64,000 nt of DNA from PSRJ01 sp963825305 (GCA_963825305.1 CAWGTA010000009.1:248001-312000), one strand, 5' to 3'. Shown: positions 1 to 9,745, counted from the first letter of the stretch. Notes: generated from the sequence alone by a model not told the origin. A program made the numbers and translations.

Positions 1-2407
1 GCGCGGAATCCGCTGCTGGAGCGGGTCAAGTTTCTCGCGATCCTCAGCTCCAATCTGGACGAATTCTTCATGGTGCGGGTCGCCGGGCTTTTGCAACAGA
101 TCGAGAGCGGCGTGCGCGAGTTGAGTATCGACGGCCGCCCGCCCGGCGCGCAGTTAGAGGCCATCCGCGCGGAAGTGACCGGGCTGCTCGCCGACGCGTA
201 TGCCACCTACCAGGAGGGCTTGCTTCCGGCGTTGGCTGCTGCCGGCATCACCATCGCGGATTACCGCTGGTTGAGCGCCGGCCAGCGCCAGCAACTGGAG
301 TCGTATTTCCGGGAAAGCATTTACCCGGTGCTGACGCCGCTGGCATTCGATCGCGGCCGCCCATTCCCGCACATCTCAAACCTGAGCCTCAACCTCGCGG
401 TGGTCGTACGTGACCGCGCGGGGGCCGAGCACTTCGCGCGGGTGAAGGTTCCGGACAGCATCAATCAGCTTGTGCCGGTGCCGAAAGAGGCCGGCCGCGG
501 TTCGCGAGGCGACCACTTTGTCTGGCTGGAGCAGTTAATCCTCGCCAATCTCCACTATCTTTTCCCCGGCCTGAAGATTGTGGAGGCCCATCCGTTCCAT
601 GTGACCCGCGACGCCGAAGTGGCCATCAAGGAAATTGAAACTGACGACCTGCTGGAGACCATCGAAGACGCGGTCTGGCGGCGGCGCTTCCGGGACGTAG
701 TGCGGCTTGAGGTCAACTCGAGTATGCCGGAGCCGCTGCGTCGAATTGCTGACGAGCAATCTGGAAATCGAGCCCACGGAGGTGTATCGCGCCGGCGCGG
801 CGCTGGATCTCGGCCGCTTGCGCCAGCTAACCGGTCTGGCGCGTCCGGATCTCAAAGACCGCCCATTCGTCCCCCAGGCGCCACAACTCGCGCTGAGTCA
901 GGATGAGGATTTCTTCGCGGCCATCCGCAGCGAGGATATTCTGCTGCACCATCCCTTCGACTCCTTCCAGCCCGTGGTCGAATTCCTGCAACGTGCAGCG
1001 CGCGATCCGGGCGTGCTGGCTATTAAGATGACACTCTACCGGCTGGGGCGCGATTCTCCGGTAGTGGACGCGCTGCTCGAAGCCATCCGCAACGGCAAGC
1101 AGGTTGCGGTGGTGGTGGAGTTGCAAGCCCGCTTCGACGAGAAGAGCAATATCGAATGGGCGCGCACGCTGGAACGCGAAGGCGTACATGTGGTGCACGG
1201 ATTGCCCGGGCTGAAGGTCCACTCCAAGGTTGCGCTGGTGGTGCGCCGCGAGGGCGACACGATCCGCCGCTACTTGCACCTTGCCACCGGCAACTACAAT
1301 CCCACCACCGCGCGCCTCTACACCGATATGGGGATGTTCACCTGCGACCCCGACATCGGTGCGGACGCGACAGCCCTGTTCAATTACCTGACCGGGTACT
1401 CAGGCGAGAACCGCTTCCGCAAGCTGCTGGTCGCACCCGTCAACCTGCGCGAGCGCCTGGCGGAACTGATTCAGCGCGAAATCGACTACCAGCGATCGGG
1501 CCAACGGGGCCGCCTGATTTTCAAGATGAACGGCCTGGACGATCCGGGCATGATCCGGCTGCTCTACGAGGCGTCCTGTGCCGGCGTCCAGGTGGACCTG
1601 CTGGTCCGCGGCATCTGTTGTTTGCGGCCAGGCATCCCGGGTGTTAGCGAAAACATTCGCGTGACCAGCATCGTGGGCCGCTTTCTGGAACACAGCCGCA
1701 TCTTCTGCTTCCGCAACGGCGGAAACGAGGAGATCTACCTGGGTAGCGCGGATCTGATGCCGCGCAATCTCAATCGCCGCGTAGAGGTGCTATTTCCGGT
1801 GAGCGCGCCGCGCCTGGTGGCTCGCCTGCGCGACGAGATTCTCGGTGCGTACGTGGCGGATGATGCGGGTGCGCGCCACATGCGCAGTGAAGGCAGCGCC
1901 CTTCGCGGGGCGCTGCCGTGGATCGCAACCCCGTGGAGCCGCCGAGTGCTCCTCAGCCGGCTTGCGTGGTTGTCACGCGCACCGAGGACACCCTGCGCGA
2001 ATCCGTTTCGGTGCTGGCCACCGAGATGGCGCAGTGTCTTGCCAGCGTGGTCGAGGAGGCGGGTAGGCGCCTGTACCGCGAGATGGATTCCGTCCACAGG
2101 CAAGTGGAACGCTCGGTGGAGCAGGTGCAGGCCGTCGTTCGAAGACAACAGAAAGCGATCGCCTCAAGCACACGGAGCAGCGCATCTCTCGCGACTGCGG
2201 TCGAGGCCCTGCGGGGGTCTGCCGCTTCGCGAACCGCGGAGATCGAGTTCCTGCGCAATCGCCTTCAGAAATTGCAAGCGGATACGAAGGCGTAAGGAGC
2301 GAGTCGTAGCTCACCACGAGCCAGGTGCGCGCGATCATCGGCACTGCCGTCTTCCGCCCTGGCACCCCTGCGCCCGTGCTGCCGACGCGGAACCTGGTGG
2401 AGTATGA
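1..2407 (+). pseudogene. ppk: Polyphosphate kinase 1, 5'-partial and frameshifted
   Basis: PPK1 reversibly transfers the terminal phosphate of ATP to polyphosphate. The window opens inside its N-terminal domain (LSSNLDEFFMVRVAG). Frame 1 runs to about 742 and then frame 2 continues with ELLTSNLEIEP. Removing one A in the GAATTG at 742-747 restores RRLLTSNLEIEP, so this is a one-base insertion. Both active-site histidine regions are visible: LKVHSKVAL followed by HLATGNYNPTT, and FLEHSRIFCF followed by NLNRRVEVLFPV. Recognisable PPK sequence ends near 1905 (GARHMRSEGS). The remaining tail to the stop at 2407 is arginine-rich and reads like out-of-frame translation, so the true 3' end may lie in another frame or at a second shift. 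The family is certain; whether the gene is really broken is not. Confidence 0.85.
1918..2295 (+). CDS. Small predicted coiled-coil protein, unknown
   Basis: This GTG-started frame of 125 codons overlaps the doubtful C-terminal tail of ppk in another frame. Its amino-acid composition is more protein-like than the ppk tail over the same DNA. The C-terminal two thirds is strongly helical and charged (VLATEMAQCLASVVEEAG, then MDSVHRQVERSVEQVQAVVRRQQ), as expected for a coiled coil. It could be a separate small gene, or the continuation of a downstream protein made visible by a second frameshift in ppk. No family is recognised and no ribosome binding site stands out. Confidence 0.35.
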   Translation: MDRNPVEPPSAPQPACVVVTRTEDTLRESVSVLATEMAQCLASVVEEAGRRLYREMDSVHRQVERSVEQVQAVVRRQQKAIASSTRSSASLATAVEALRGSAASRTAEIEFLRNRLQKLQADTKA

Positions 2408-2492
2408 ATCCTTCTGCGCCGCGGTGCCGCGCTGGATTCCGCGCGTCACTCCGTGGAGAGGGACTCCCCGGTAAAGTGCTATAGTGTCGCCC

Positions 2493-3359
2493 ATGAGCCG
2501 CACGCTCGTTATACGCATCTCCGCCGCTGTCTTGGTAGCCGTGGGCGCTTGGGTGGCATTCACACAGAGCCAACAGCCTCCCGCCCCGCTGGCTCTGCAG
2601 AAGATCAAGGATGACCTGTACGTGATCGCGGTCAGCCAGGGCGTGGGCGGCGGCAACGTCGCCGTCTACCTGACCGATGAGGGCGTGATTCTGGTGGACG
2701 ACATGTTTGACCGGAACTACGACGAGATCATGGGCAAGGTGAAATCGCTCACTGACAAGCCCGTGCGCTACGTGCTGAACACGCATCAGCATGACGATCA
2801 TGCCGGCGGGAACGCCAAAATGATGGCGACCGCGGAAGTCATCGCGCATCGAAACGCGCGGGCCAACATGGTGGCGCTGAAGCAACCCGGGCCGCCGCGG
2901 GTTACCTTCTCCGAGGAGATCGATGTCCATCTGGGCGGCAAGGAAGTGCGCGCGCGGCACTACTGGCGCGGCCACACGGGCGGCGATGCAATCATCTACT
3001 TTCCGGCGCTGAAGGTGATCCACACCGGAGACCTGTTCCTGACGTTTCCACCGATGCCCTTCATCGACTATGCCAATGGCGGCAGCGCGCTCGAATGGAA
3101 CAAGAACCTGGACGAGGTTTTGAAAACCGATTTCGAGGTGGCAATTCCGGGCCACGGGCCGGTGTCCGATCGGGAAGGCCTCCGCAAGTTTCGCGACAAC
3201 TTCGAAACCATGCGCAACCGCATTAGTGCCATCGTGCGCGAAGGTAAGGGCAAGGACGAAGTTACGAAGGCATTGGTCGGCGACTTCGGCTGGCCGGCCA
3301 ACGGTCTGGCGATCCAGCAGGTGGATGCTTTCATCGCCGAGCTGAAGCAGGCGAACTGA
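2493..3359 (+). CDS. Secreted MBL-fold metallo-hydrolase
   Basis: This is a metallo-beta-lactamase-fold hydrolase. An N-terminal hydrophobic signal or anchor (LVIRISAAVLVAVGAWVAF) predicts export. The zinc site is clear: THQHDDHAGG is the HxHxDH motif, followed by a later GHTGGD, HTGDLF and IPGHGP, which supply the remaining ligands. The overall layout is that of class B beta-lactamase-like or SoxH/quinoprotein-relative esterases, and the substrate cannot be read from sequence. The ATG at 2493 is chosen over the in-frame GTG at 2484 because it directly precedes the signal sequence. No clear Shine-Dalgarno is present. It is transcribed away from ppk and convergent with the molybdenum hydroxylase operon. 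Confidence 0.8.
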   Translation: MSRTLVIRISAAVLVAVGAWVAFTQSQQPPAPLALQKIKDDLYVIAVSQGVGGGNVAVYLTDEGVILVDDMFDRNYDEIMGKVKSLTDKPVRYVLNTHQHDDHAGGNAKMMATAEVIAHRNARANMVALKQPGPPRVTFSEEIDVHLGGKEVRARHYWRGHTGGDAIIYFPALKVIHTGDLFLTFPPMPFIDYANGGSALEWNKNLDEVLKTDFEVAIPGHGPVSDREGLRKFRDNFETMRNRISAIVREGKGKDEVTKALVGDFGWPANGLAIQQVDAFIAELKQAN

Positions 3360-3377
3360 CCGGGTCCTGCCGAGGCA

Positions 3378-3782
3378 TCACGAAGGGACTTCGATGCGGG
3401 TGCCCTTGAGAATCTCGTCGATCAGAAACAGGTCCGTGAGCAACGCGCGCAGATGGATCGACGCGTTGAGGTTATCGATCAACTGCGAGCTGAGCGCAGG
3501 CTGCGCCAGAACGAGCTCCATGGCGGCGAGCGAATCGCGGGCATCGCGATCCAACACGTCCAGGAAGGCTTGATAGCGTTCGGGCGGTTGCAATCCTGCA
3601 ACGGCGATCGTGTAGGCACTGGCAAGCCCCGCCAAAGCTTCCACGGCGCGGCGCAGAAATTCGCGGAGCTGCCCGCCTGACTGGCTGCCCCCATCGCCCG
3701 GCAACCCTTGGGCCGCATAGGCGAGCATGAACTCGTAACATTCTTCGATGGCGTCGGACCGCTGCCGGAGATCTACCAGCAT
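3378..3782 (-). CDS. Small helical protein at the end of the Mo-hydroxylase operon, unknown
   Basis: This is a 134-residue, almost wholly alpha-helical protein starting MLVDLRQRSDAIEECYEF and ending LIDEILKGTRIEVPS. The ATG at 3782 lies 2 bases after the stop codon of the cytochrome b gene, so it is almost certainly the last gene of that operon. The frame is open further upstream into the cytochrome gene, but the tight spacing makes the internal ATG more plausible. I do not recognise the family. Its position suggests an accessory role for the oxidoreductase or its cytochrome, which is inference from context only. Confidence 0.55.
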   Translation of the reverse strand: MLVDLRQRSDAIEECYEFMLAYAAQGLPGDGGSQSGGQLREFLRRAVEALAGLASAYTIAVAGLQPPERYQAFLDVLDRDARDSLAAMELVLAQPALSSQLIDNLNASIHLRALLTDLFLIDEILKGTRIEVPS

Positions 3783-3784
3783 CT

Positions 3785-4627
3785 CTAATCCGCAGCGTGC
3801 GATCGAGCGGACTCGCCGTCCACGACCCACCGCTGCGGGTCATGGTGCTCCAGGTATTGGTCGCGGCTGAGCGTGCCAACGATCATCGATCTGGTGATGA
3901 CGAGTTTCTCGGGCCGGATCGCAAAGTAAACGTGGACCATGATCAGGGCGATCAACCCCACGCCCGCGAGCCCGTGCAGCACGTACATCAGGCCCCAGGT
4001 CATTTCGCCAAACAGGTACGGATTGCGGGGGAACAGGCCCGTGCGCACGCGGAACATCATGAACACCCCGGTGAACATTACGGAGAGACCCGCCAGCACG
4101 ATTACCGCATGGTACATCTTGTTTTCGAGCGGGTACTTGGCAAACCTGCGCGGCGGCGGAGCGGCTTGTCCCAGAGCGCGCTTGAATCGTCTGGTGGCAT
4201 CCTCGATGTCAGCTTTATCCGGCCAGATCGACCAGCGGTCCAGCCAGAAAGTCGCGTGCACTATGTGGTACAGAATGGAGACGGTCAGGACGATGCCCGC
4301 AATCCAGTGGTACTTGACCCAGGCAAACTGCACGCCGACTCTCGGGAGAAAGGCCGTGATCAGCAGCGTGAACATGGCGGCGGCCATGATCCAGTGGAAC
4401 AGCCGTGCTGCCAGGGAATGCCGCGGAACCTCCGCAGGAATGCGCGCGGCCACTTGCGGCGAAACACCGCCGGCAAATTCTTCCTTCTTCGCGAAGTAGC
4501 GCGCCCAGATGGCGTGCACGATGAGGAATAACAATCCCGCGATGGCCGCCACCCAAATCAGAAAGAAGGAAATGTGTATCGGGACGTTCTCACCCCAAGG
4601 GCTGGTCGCGGTCTCTACTATGCCCAC
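3785..4627 (-). CDS. Membrane cytochrome b subunit (formate dehydrogenase gamma / NarI-like)
   Basis: This is a 280-residue integral membrane protein with about five hydrophobic helices: FFLIWVAAIAGLLFLIVHAI, the RLFHWIMAAAMFTLLITAFL segment, WIAGIVLTVSILYHIVHATF, AVIVLAGLSVMFTGVFMMF, and MYVLHGLAGVGLIALIMVHV. Histidines inside these helices (FHW, YHIVH, LHG, MVHVYF) are placed to ligate b-type hemes, as in the cytochrome b561 / formate dehydrogenase gamma family. It overlaps the FAD-subunit gene by 10 bases. Role inferred from the operon: it takes electrons from the exported molybdenum hydroxylase and passes them to the quinone pool. Confidence 0.82.
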   Translation of the reverse strand: MGIVETATSPWGENVPIHISFFLIWVAAIAGLLFLIVHAIWARYFAKKEEFAGGVSPQVAARIPAEVPRHSLAARLFHWIMAAAMFTLLITAFLPRVGVQFAWVKYHWIAGIVLTVSILYHIVHATFWLDRWSIWPDKADIEDATRRFKRALGQAAPPPRRFAKYPLENKMYHAVIVLAGLSVMFTGVFMMFRVRTGLFPRNPYLFGEMTWGLMYVLHGLAGVGLIALIMVHVYFAIRPEKLVITRSMIVGTLSRDQYLEHHDPQRWVVDGESARSHAAD

Positions 4628-5631
4628 GTTGCCTCCTCCACTCCGCGAATGGACCGCTTCACCAGGTTGCGCATGAGCGGCACTTTGTAGCCGTTGTACC
4701 GCAGCGGCTCGGCGCCCTGGATAGCCAACTGGCCCGCCATGTCCGCAGTGGCCGCATTGCGCGGCTTGCCGATCACCGCGTCTTCTACATTCTTCAGCCG
4801 CACCGGATGGGCCGCCACGCCGTTCACCACGATACGTATGCGTTCGATCCGGTCAGCCGAGAACACGGCCGCGGAGGCGATGTTCACCAGCGGGAAGTCC
4901 CACACCTGGCGGTCGCGGATCTTTTCGAAGTAAAAATGCGTGCCCGCCCAAGTTCCCGGAATCCGGATGGCCGTCAGCAGGTCGCCGGGTTTCAGCACGG
5001 TCATGCGGGTGATGTCGGTGCCGGGCCCGATGAAGTAGTCCTCGGCGTTCACCACGCGTTCGCCCTTCGAGTTGCGAATCACCATCTGCGCGTCGAGCGC
5101 AATCAGTGCCGGGGCGGTGTCCGACGGATTGACGGCCACGCAGCGGTCCGCGCCCAGAATCGCGTGTTCGCGGTTGATGGCCGTCGGCGTATCGGCGAAG
5201 CAGATGTTGCCGCCCGCGCGATAGCACTTCCAGCCGCCGCGGTAATACCAGCAGCGCGCGTCCTGTGACACATTGCCGCCCAGGGTTCCCTGGTTGCGAA
5301 TCTGCGGGGACGCTACCAGCTCAGCGGCCTGCGACAGCAGACCGAACTTCTCCTTCACGGTGGGATGACGAACCACTTCGGTCAGCGTGGTCAAAGCGCC
5401 GATCTCGAGTCCGCCGCCCATGGGCCGAACGCCGGTCAGCTCTTTGATCTGGCTCAGATCGACCACCACGCTGGGGCGCTTGATGCGATCCTTCAGCCAG
5501 TCGAAAGTGTCCAGCCCGCCTGCCATCGCCCAAGCCTCTTTGCCGTGGCGGGAGAGCAGCGATAGCGCGTCGTCGGTGGTGGCCGGCTGGTACAACTCGA
5601 ATGCCGGCATAATGTCGCGAATGATCGCCAT
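4618..5631 (-). CDS. FAD-binding subunit of Mo hydroxylase, with predicted extra 4Fe-4S site
   Basis: This is the medium subunit of the xanthine dehydrogenase / CO dehydrogenase family, 337 residues. FAD-binding elements are AGGLDTFDWLKDR near residues 37-49 and the TLGGN motif near 116-120. An insertion after TLGGN carries four cysteines at 127, 136, 144 and 164 (RCWYYR, WKCYRAGG, NICFA, DRCVAVNPSD). The same arrangement occurs in PaoB and HcrB, where the loop holds a 4Fe-4S cluster, so such a cluster is inferred here. It lies 18 bases downstream of the Mo-subunit gene and overlaps the cytochrome gene, so the four are one transcript. The substrate is unknown; an aldehyde or N-heterocycle is most likely from the PaoABC-like layout. 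Confidence 0.87.
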   Translation of the reverse strand: MAIIRDIMPAFELYQPATTDDALSLLSRHGKEAWAMAGGLDTFDWLKDRIKRPSVVVDLSQIKELTGVRPMGGGLEIGALTTLTEVVRHPTVKEKFGLLSQAAELVASPQIRNQGTLGGNVSQDARCWYYRGGWKCYRAGGNICFADTPTAINREHAILGADRCVAVNPSDTAPALIALDAQMVIRNSKGERVVNAEDYFIGPGTDITRMTVLKPGDLLTAIRIPGTWAGTHFYFEKIRDRQVWDFPLVNIASAAVFSADRIERIRIVVNGVAAHPVRLKNVEDAVIGKPRNAATADMAGQLAIQGAEPLRYNGYKVPLMRNLVKRSIRGVEEATWA

Positions 5632-5649
5632 ATTCGTTTCTCCTTCTGG

Positions 5650-8184
5650 CTAGATGTGGGCCGTGAGGCCCTCCTCGGCTGGTCTACCCGCTTCGAGCGA
5701 AGCGAGAATGACGTCGGCGGTTACCGGCGCGCGCCGGAAGACTTCGTCCCCGAGCGCGTCCGAAAGAGCGTTGATGATCGCCATGCATCCGGCGCCCACC
5801 GGCGGCTCGCCAATACCGCGCGCGCCTATGGGTGTCTCCGGATCGGGAATGTCGAGCGCGGCCCATTGCATCTTGGCCGGCGCGTCCAGAATGGTTGGCG
5901 GCTTGTTATGGTGGAAGCGCTTCGCCAGCGGCAGGCCGTAGTGCTGGTCATAGACCCACTTCTGGCCGATGGCATGGCCAATACCCAGCATGGACCGGCC
6001 GAGAATCTGGCCGCCCAGCGCGCGCGGATGGACGATCGTGCCCACATCCGCCACCGCCAGGTAATCGAGGATTTTGTACTTGCCGGTTTCGAGGTCGACC
6101 TCGACTTCCGCAAAGCCGGCCACGAATGAGTGAGTATTGCCGTCGTGCGGCATGGTATCCCGCGCGACTCCCATCAGCCCCTGGCCCGCCAGCGCTTGCA
6201 CCGATGCCGCGGTCATCTTATTGATGCCTTTGGGCGCCTCGTGCCCATCGTAGATGCCGCCCAGCTCGATAGCGCGTTTCGCAGCTTGCGCCAGGCTCAT
6301 GCCTGCGCCGCCGCCTTTGCGGAACACGCGCTCGTTGGCCAGCTCGTAATCTTCGGGCTTGCCGCCCAAATCCTTGGCCGCGATCTGCTGCAGCTTGTCC
6401 TTGGCGTCCATCGCCGTGACATACGCCGCGCGCGTGTGGGCGTGGGTGGTCTGGCTGCCGCCCGAAGGGCAGCTCCAGGGCAGGTTCTTGGCCGTGCTTC
6501 CCCAGGTGATCTCGACCTTTTCCCACGGCACGCCGAGGATCTCGGCCGTCACGCGGTGGCAATCGCTCATCGACTCCGTGCCCAGATTGCCGATCCCCGA
6601 TTGGATATAGAGCTTGCCATCCGGCTTGATGACGCACAGCCCGTCGAAGCCAATCGAACCACCAACGAAGCAACTGGTAGCCACGCCGATACCGCGCGCC
6701 TTGGTACCGCTGCGCTTGGGCTGCGCCTTGCGCTTCTCCCATTCGAACTGCTCCGCGCCGCGGTCGAGCGCTATCTTAATAAAGGAACTGGTGATGTACG
6801 GACGCTTGCCGTTGGGCCCCGCGGGTCCGATGGACGCTTTGCCCTCGGGCGCGTTCAGGCGATGCAGCGCCACCTGGTCGATGCCCAGCTTGCGTGATGC
6901 TTTGGCCAGGATCGGCTCCATGAGCGCGATGCCCTGAAAGCCGCCCGGCTGGCTCTGCGAAACCCGCGGAGGCGTGTTGGTCAGCACCGTGATGCCGCGC
7001 CAGCGCATGGCGGGCGGCTGGTACATCAGCGAGACCATGCGGCCCGACTGGTTGGCATCGCCCTGCGGATCGTACGGGCCGTTGTCGCACACCACGAACA
7101 TGTCGATCGCGGTGATTTGCCCTTCCTTGGTGAATCCGACTTTGAGGCGGCCATGCAGACTGGGTCGCGCGCGCCCGATGTAGTGCTCTTCTTCACGGCT
7201 GATCCGCATCATCACCGGCGCCCCGGTCTTCTTCGAAAGAATCGCCGGGATGATGGCCGAGATGGCGCTGGTGATCTTGCTGCCGAAGCCGCCACCGGTA
7301 TACTCACTGATGACCACAACGTTAGTTGGATCGAGGTTCAGCCAGCGCGCCAGGGCCGGAGCGGTCTGGGCGGTGCTCTGCGTGGAGCAGTGCACGTAGA
7401 CTTTACCGTTCTGCCAGTACGCCATCGCGGTGCGCGTTTCCAGCGTCTGATGGCTGGTATTGGGCGTCACGAAGGTCTCGTCCAGAACGAGCGCGGCATT
7501 CTTCAATCCCGCTTGCCAATCGCCGAACGACCACTCGGGGTCGGTCGCTTTGCCCATGGGCAGGCGGCCATCTTTATATTCCGCGAAGTCGGCGTCGGTC
7601 CACTTGACCGATTCGACGTGCGGCGGCGGGGGAGGCGTGGGGGTCTGACCGGGCTTGGGTGGAACCACCACCGGGCGTATCCACACATTGCCTTCCACGC
7701 GCGCATTGGGGCCGCCGGGCCGCAGGCTGACCAGCGGATCGACCACGTGCGGCAGCCGCTCGATATCGAGCTTGATCTTCTCGATGGCTTCGGCGGCAGT
7801 CAACTCATCGACCGCACACACCGCCAGGATCGGCTCACCCTGATACACCGGATCGTTGGTGAGTCCACGCTCACCCAGCGGATTTGCCGGGATCCTCTGG
7901 CCCAGGTCGGTCATGGCATCCGCCGGCTTCGGCATATCGTCCACCGTCAAGATGGCCTTGACGCCGGGCATGGCAAGCGCCTCGCGCGCATCGATATTGC
8001 GCACGTGCCCATGCGGCACCGGACTCAGCAGAAGCTTGACGAAGAGCATGCCGTCGGCGCGATAATCCTCGGCGTACTTGGACCTTCCCGTCACCTTCGC
8101 CACCATGTCGGGCGTGGTGTAGTTCTTGCCGATCAGCTTGTAGGCAGGATGAGTCGGAATGTTATTGTCGGGTGCTTTGGCCAC
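5650..8184 (-). CDS. Molybdopterin-binding large subunit of Mo hydroxylase
   Basis: This is the catalytic subunit of the xanthine oxidase family, 844 residues. The first domain (residues about 20-150) is the ald_Xan_dh_C a/b hammerhead fold (KVTGRSKYAEDY). TGGGFGSK at about 296-303 and QPGGFQG contact the molybdopterin cofactor. The catalytic base is Glu793 in GARGIGEPPVGA, matching the conserved GxGEP. A proline-rich stretch near 172-190 (PPKPGQTPTPPPPP) is an insertion not usual in the family. No signal peptide is present, so export would depend on hitch-hiking with the Tat-tagged small subunit, as in PaoABC. It begins 2 bases after the small-subunit gene ends. Confidence 0.9.
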   Translation of the reverse strand: MAKAPDNNIPTHPAYKLIGKNYTTPDMVAKVTGRSKYAEDYRADGMLFVKLLLSPVPHGHVRNIDAREALAMPGVKAILTVDDMPKPADAMTDLGQRIPANPLGERGLTNDPVYQGEPILAVCAVDELTAAEAIEKIKLDIERLPHVVDPLVSLRPGGPNARVEGNVWIRPVVVPPKPGQTPTPPPPPHVESVKWTDADFAEYKDGRLPMGKATDPEWSFGDWQAGLKNAALVLDETFVTPNTSHQTLETRTAMAYWQNGKVYVHCSTQSTAQTAPALARWLNLDPTNVVVISEYTGGGFGSKITSAISAIIPAILSKKTGAPVMMRISREEEHYIGRARPSLHGRLKVGFTKEGQITAIDMFVVCDNGPYDPQGDANQSGRMVSLMYQPPAMRWRGITVLTNTPPRVSQSQPGGFQGIALMEPILAKASRKLGIDQVALHRLNAPEGKASIGPAGPNGKRPYITSSFIKIALDRGAEQFEWEKRKAQPKRSGTKARGIGVATSCFVGGSIGFDGLCVIKPDGKLYIQSGIGNLGTESMSDCHRVTAEILGVPWEKVEITWGSTAKNLPWSCPSGGSQTTHAHTRAAYVTAMDAKDKLQQIAAKDLGGKPEDYELANERVFRKGGGAGMSLAQAAKRAIELGGIYDGHEAPKGINKMTAASVQALAGQGLMGVARDTMPHDGNTHSFVAGFAEVEVDLETGKYKILDYLAVADVGTIVHPRALGGQILGRSMLGIGHAIGQKWVYDQHYGLPLAKRFHHNKPPTILDAPAKMQWAALDIPDPETPIGARGIGEPPVGAGCMAIINALSDALGDEVFRRAPVTADVILASLEAGRPAEEGLTAHI

Positions 8185-8186
8185 GA

Positions 8187-8813
8187 TTACGCCCTCCTTT
8201 GCAGTTCCGCGCCATGCATTAAGCTGGTGAGGATTTTGTCATAGTCCTGGCAGCGGCACAGGTTGCCCGAGATGCCATGGGCGAGTTCCGCCCGCGTGGG
8301 ATTCGGATTGACCTTCAGGTACCCGACCGTCGCCATGATGAAACCGGACATACAAAACGCGCACTGGAAACCCTGTTCGTCGACGACGCCCTGCTGAACC
8401 GGATGCAGTGTGCCGTCAGCGGCGGCCAGGCCTTCAATCGTCTGGATCTTCTTGCCGCGCGTGGTCTGCGTCAGCACCGAGCAGGAGTAGTGCGGCACGT
8501 CGTCGATGAGCACGGTGCAGGCGCCGCATTCGGAGCGGTCGCATCCGAGCTTGGTGCCGGTCAGGCCCAGCTTGTAGCGCAGAGTGGTCGCCAGGGTCTC
8601 CTGCTTCATGACGTCGACGCGGCGCTGCTGGCCGTTCACGTTCAGCGTGATCAGGCGCTCCACCGAGCCGGGAGCCGATACGTCCGCGCGGACGCTGGAA
8701 GCGCGGAACAGATAGCCCGCCGAGGACACCGCTCCGCCGGCGATGACGCCTTTAATAATGTCGCGCCTCGATAGTCCCCTCGGAGGGGTTTCCGGAATCT
8801 GATCGTCTGCCAT
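8187..8813 (-). CDS. Tat-exported 2Fe-2S subunit of Mo hydroxylase
   Basis: This is the small electron-transfer subunit of a molybdenum hydroxylase. The N-terminus carries a twin-arginine signal (LSRRDIIKG followed by a hydrophobic AGGAVSSAG stretch), so the folded trimer should act in the periplasm. Two 2Fe-2S clusters are predicted: a plant-ferredoxin type from cysteines 91, 96, 99 and 111 (GCDRSECGACTVL, HYSC), and a helical one from 151, 154, 186 and 188 (CAFCMSG, GNLCRCQ). The ATG at 8813 is preceded by GAGGTGAT at a good spacing and is preferred over an in-frame GTG at 8822. It is the first gene of the operon. Confidence 0.9.
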   Translation of the reverse strand: MADDQIPETPPRGLSRRDIIKGVIAGGAVSSAGYLFRASSVRADVSAPGSVERLITLNVNGQQRRVDVMKQETLATTLRYKLGLTGTKLGCDRSECGACTVLIDDVPHYSCSVLTQTTRGKKIQTIEGLAAADGTLHPVQQGVVDEQGFQCAFCMSGFIMATVGYLKVNPNPTRAELAHGISGNLCRCQDYDKILTSLMHGAELQRRA

Positions 8814-8822
8814 AGGGATCAC

Positions 8823-9203
8823 CTCATCTCATGGGGCTTGCCGAAACGCAAGAATTATATGTCTTTCGCGGGGCGGTGTCGAGCGGGGGGCCCTTTGGCC
8901 TTTTGCGGCGTTGGCGAGGGCGGCGGGATGGAGGGTGCGGATTCCCGGAGACCGCGGAAAAATGCTGCGGGATCGGCGGCCGGCGATGAGCAGCGGCGAA
9001 TCGTCCCTGGCGAAAACACAAAAATACGAAACGAACCCAATTGCAATAGCAATCCTATGAAACTAAAGCGGATCTTGGCCACAAAACGGACCGAAAAGAG
9101 ATCCGAGCCAGTGCCGGCGTCGATTGGGATGCAGAATCCATGAAGGGGTGGCAAAGACGTTTCCCCCCGATGTATAGCATGGAGGGGAAGCGCAGGTTCC
9201 AAC
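8823..9203. other. Intergenic stretch, no gene seen
   Basis: This 380-base gap upstream of the Mo-hydroxylase operon must contain its promoter on the minus strand. Short frames exist on both strands, but none has a ribosome binding site or recognisable protein. The part around 9005-9085 is visibly richer in A and T than the surroundings. The right edge is the first copy of the dispersed repeat. Confidence 0.5.
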
Positions 9204-9411
9204 AGGCGGGGGCATCCGGCCAAAGACAGGCAAGTTGTTCCCGGAAGGGTCGGGTGACCGAAGGCTTGCCTGGTTTCACTGGGAGGGTGACTGCCTCACG
9301 ATTGCCAAGGATCGTGCCGGGTAGCCGCCTTCTGCGGTCCGGTGGGAAGCATGGCTTTTCGACCGGAACTAGTTATTCGGGGCTCAGAATCCAGATCCGC
9401 GGGATGGGGAC
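9204..9411 (+). repeat. Dispersed ~200 bp repeat, copy 1
   Basis: This block recurs in the same orientation near 13761-13965 and, shortened, at 17911-18070. Shared landmarks in order are GGGGGCATCCGGCCAAAGAC, GAAGGCTTGCCTGGTTTCAC, GCGGTCCGGTGGGAAGCATG, CGACCGGAACTAGT and GATCCGCGGGATGG. All three copies keep a short open stretch reading RLAWFHWE...KDRA followed by a stop, which suggests the repeat derives from, or still carries, the 3' end of a coding region. This copy marks the left edge of the methyltransferase/DUF262/HEPN module. Confidence 0.85.
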
Positions 9412-9745
9412 TACCGGTCGAAGTGGTCGCTGGAACCTGGGGCGTTTGTGGGAGTAATCGGTTCGCAGGTGCCCGACGCAGCCTACATCAGCGGGTTGCG
9501 AGAGTGTAATCAAGGCTACTCCATGCGCCGAGCAAGGGGCTGAGGCCGTCGTGGCGACGGAGCCATGACATTATCGACTTCGTTGACGGAGGTCCATCAG
9601 CGAACGCTGGGGTGGGATACGTAGAAGCCGTCATATAAACTAAAGACTAGACCATGACCCACGAATCTCGCGAAACGCAGCGCTTCCTAGCGTTGTCGCT
9701 CCTACGCCCAGCATCGCAAATTTGCTCAATTCCGTCTCCTCCCAA
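9412..9745. other. Intergenic region upstream of the methyltransferase
   Basis: No gene is seen here. A small perfect hairpin (CCGTCG-TGG-CGACGG) lies near 9549-9563. The stretch presumably contains the promoter of the defence-like operon, but no convincing -35/-10 pair could be picked. Confidence 0.4.

Noticed and set aside
1906..2407. A long C-terminal extension of polyphosphate kinase as a new domain
   Set aside because: The tail is arginine/serine/proline-rich and reads like out-of-frame translation. Another frame over the same DNA looks more protein-like.
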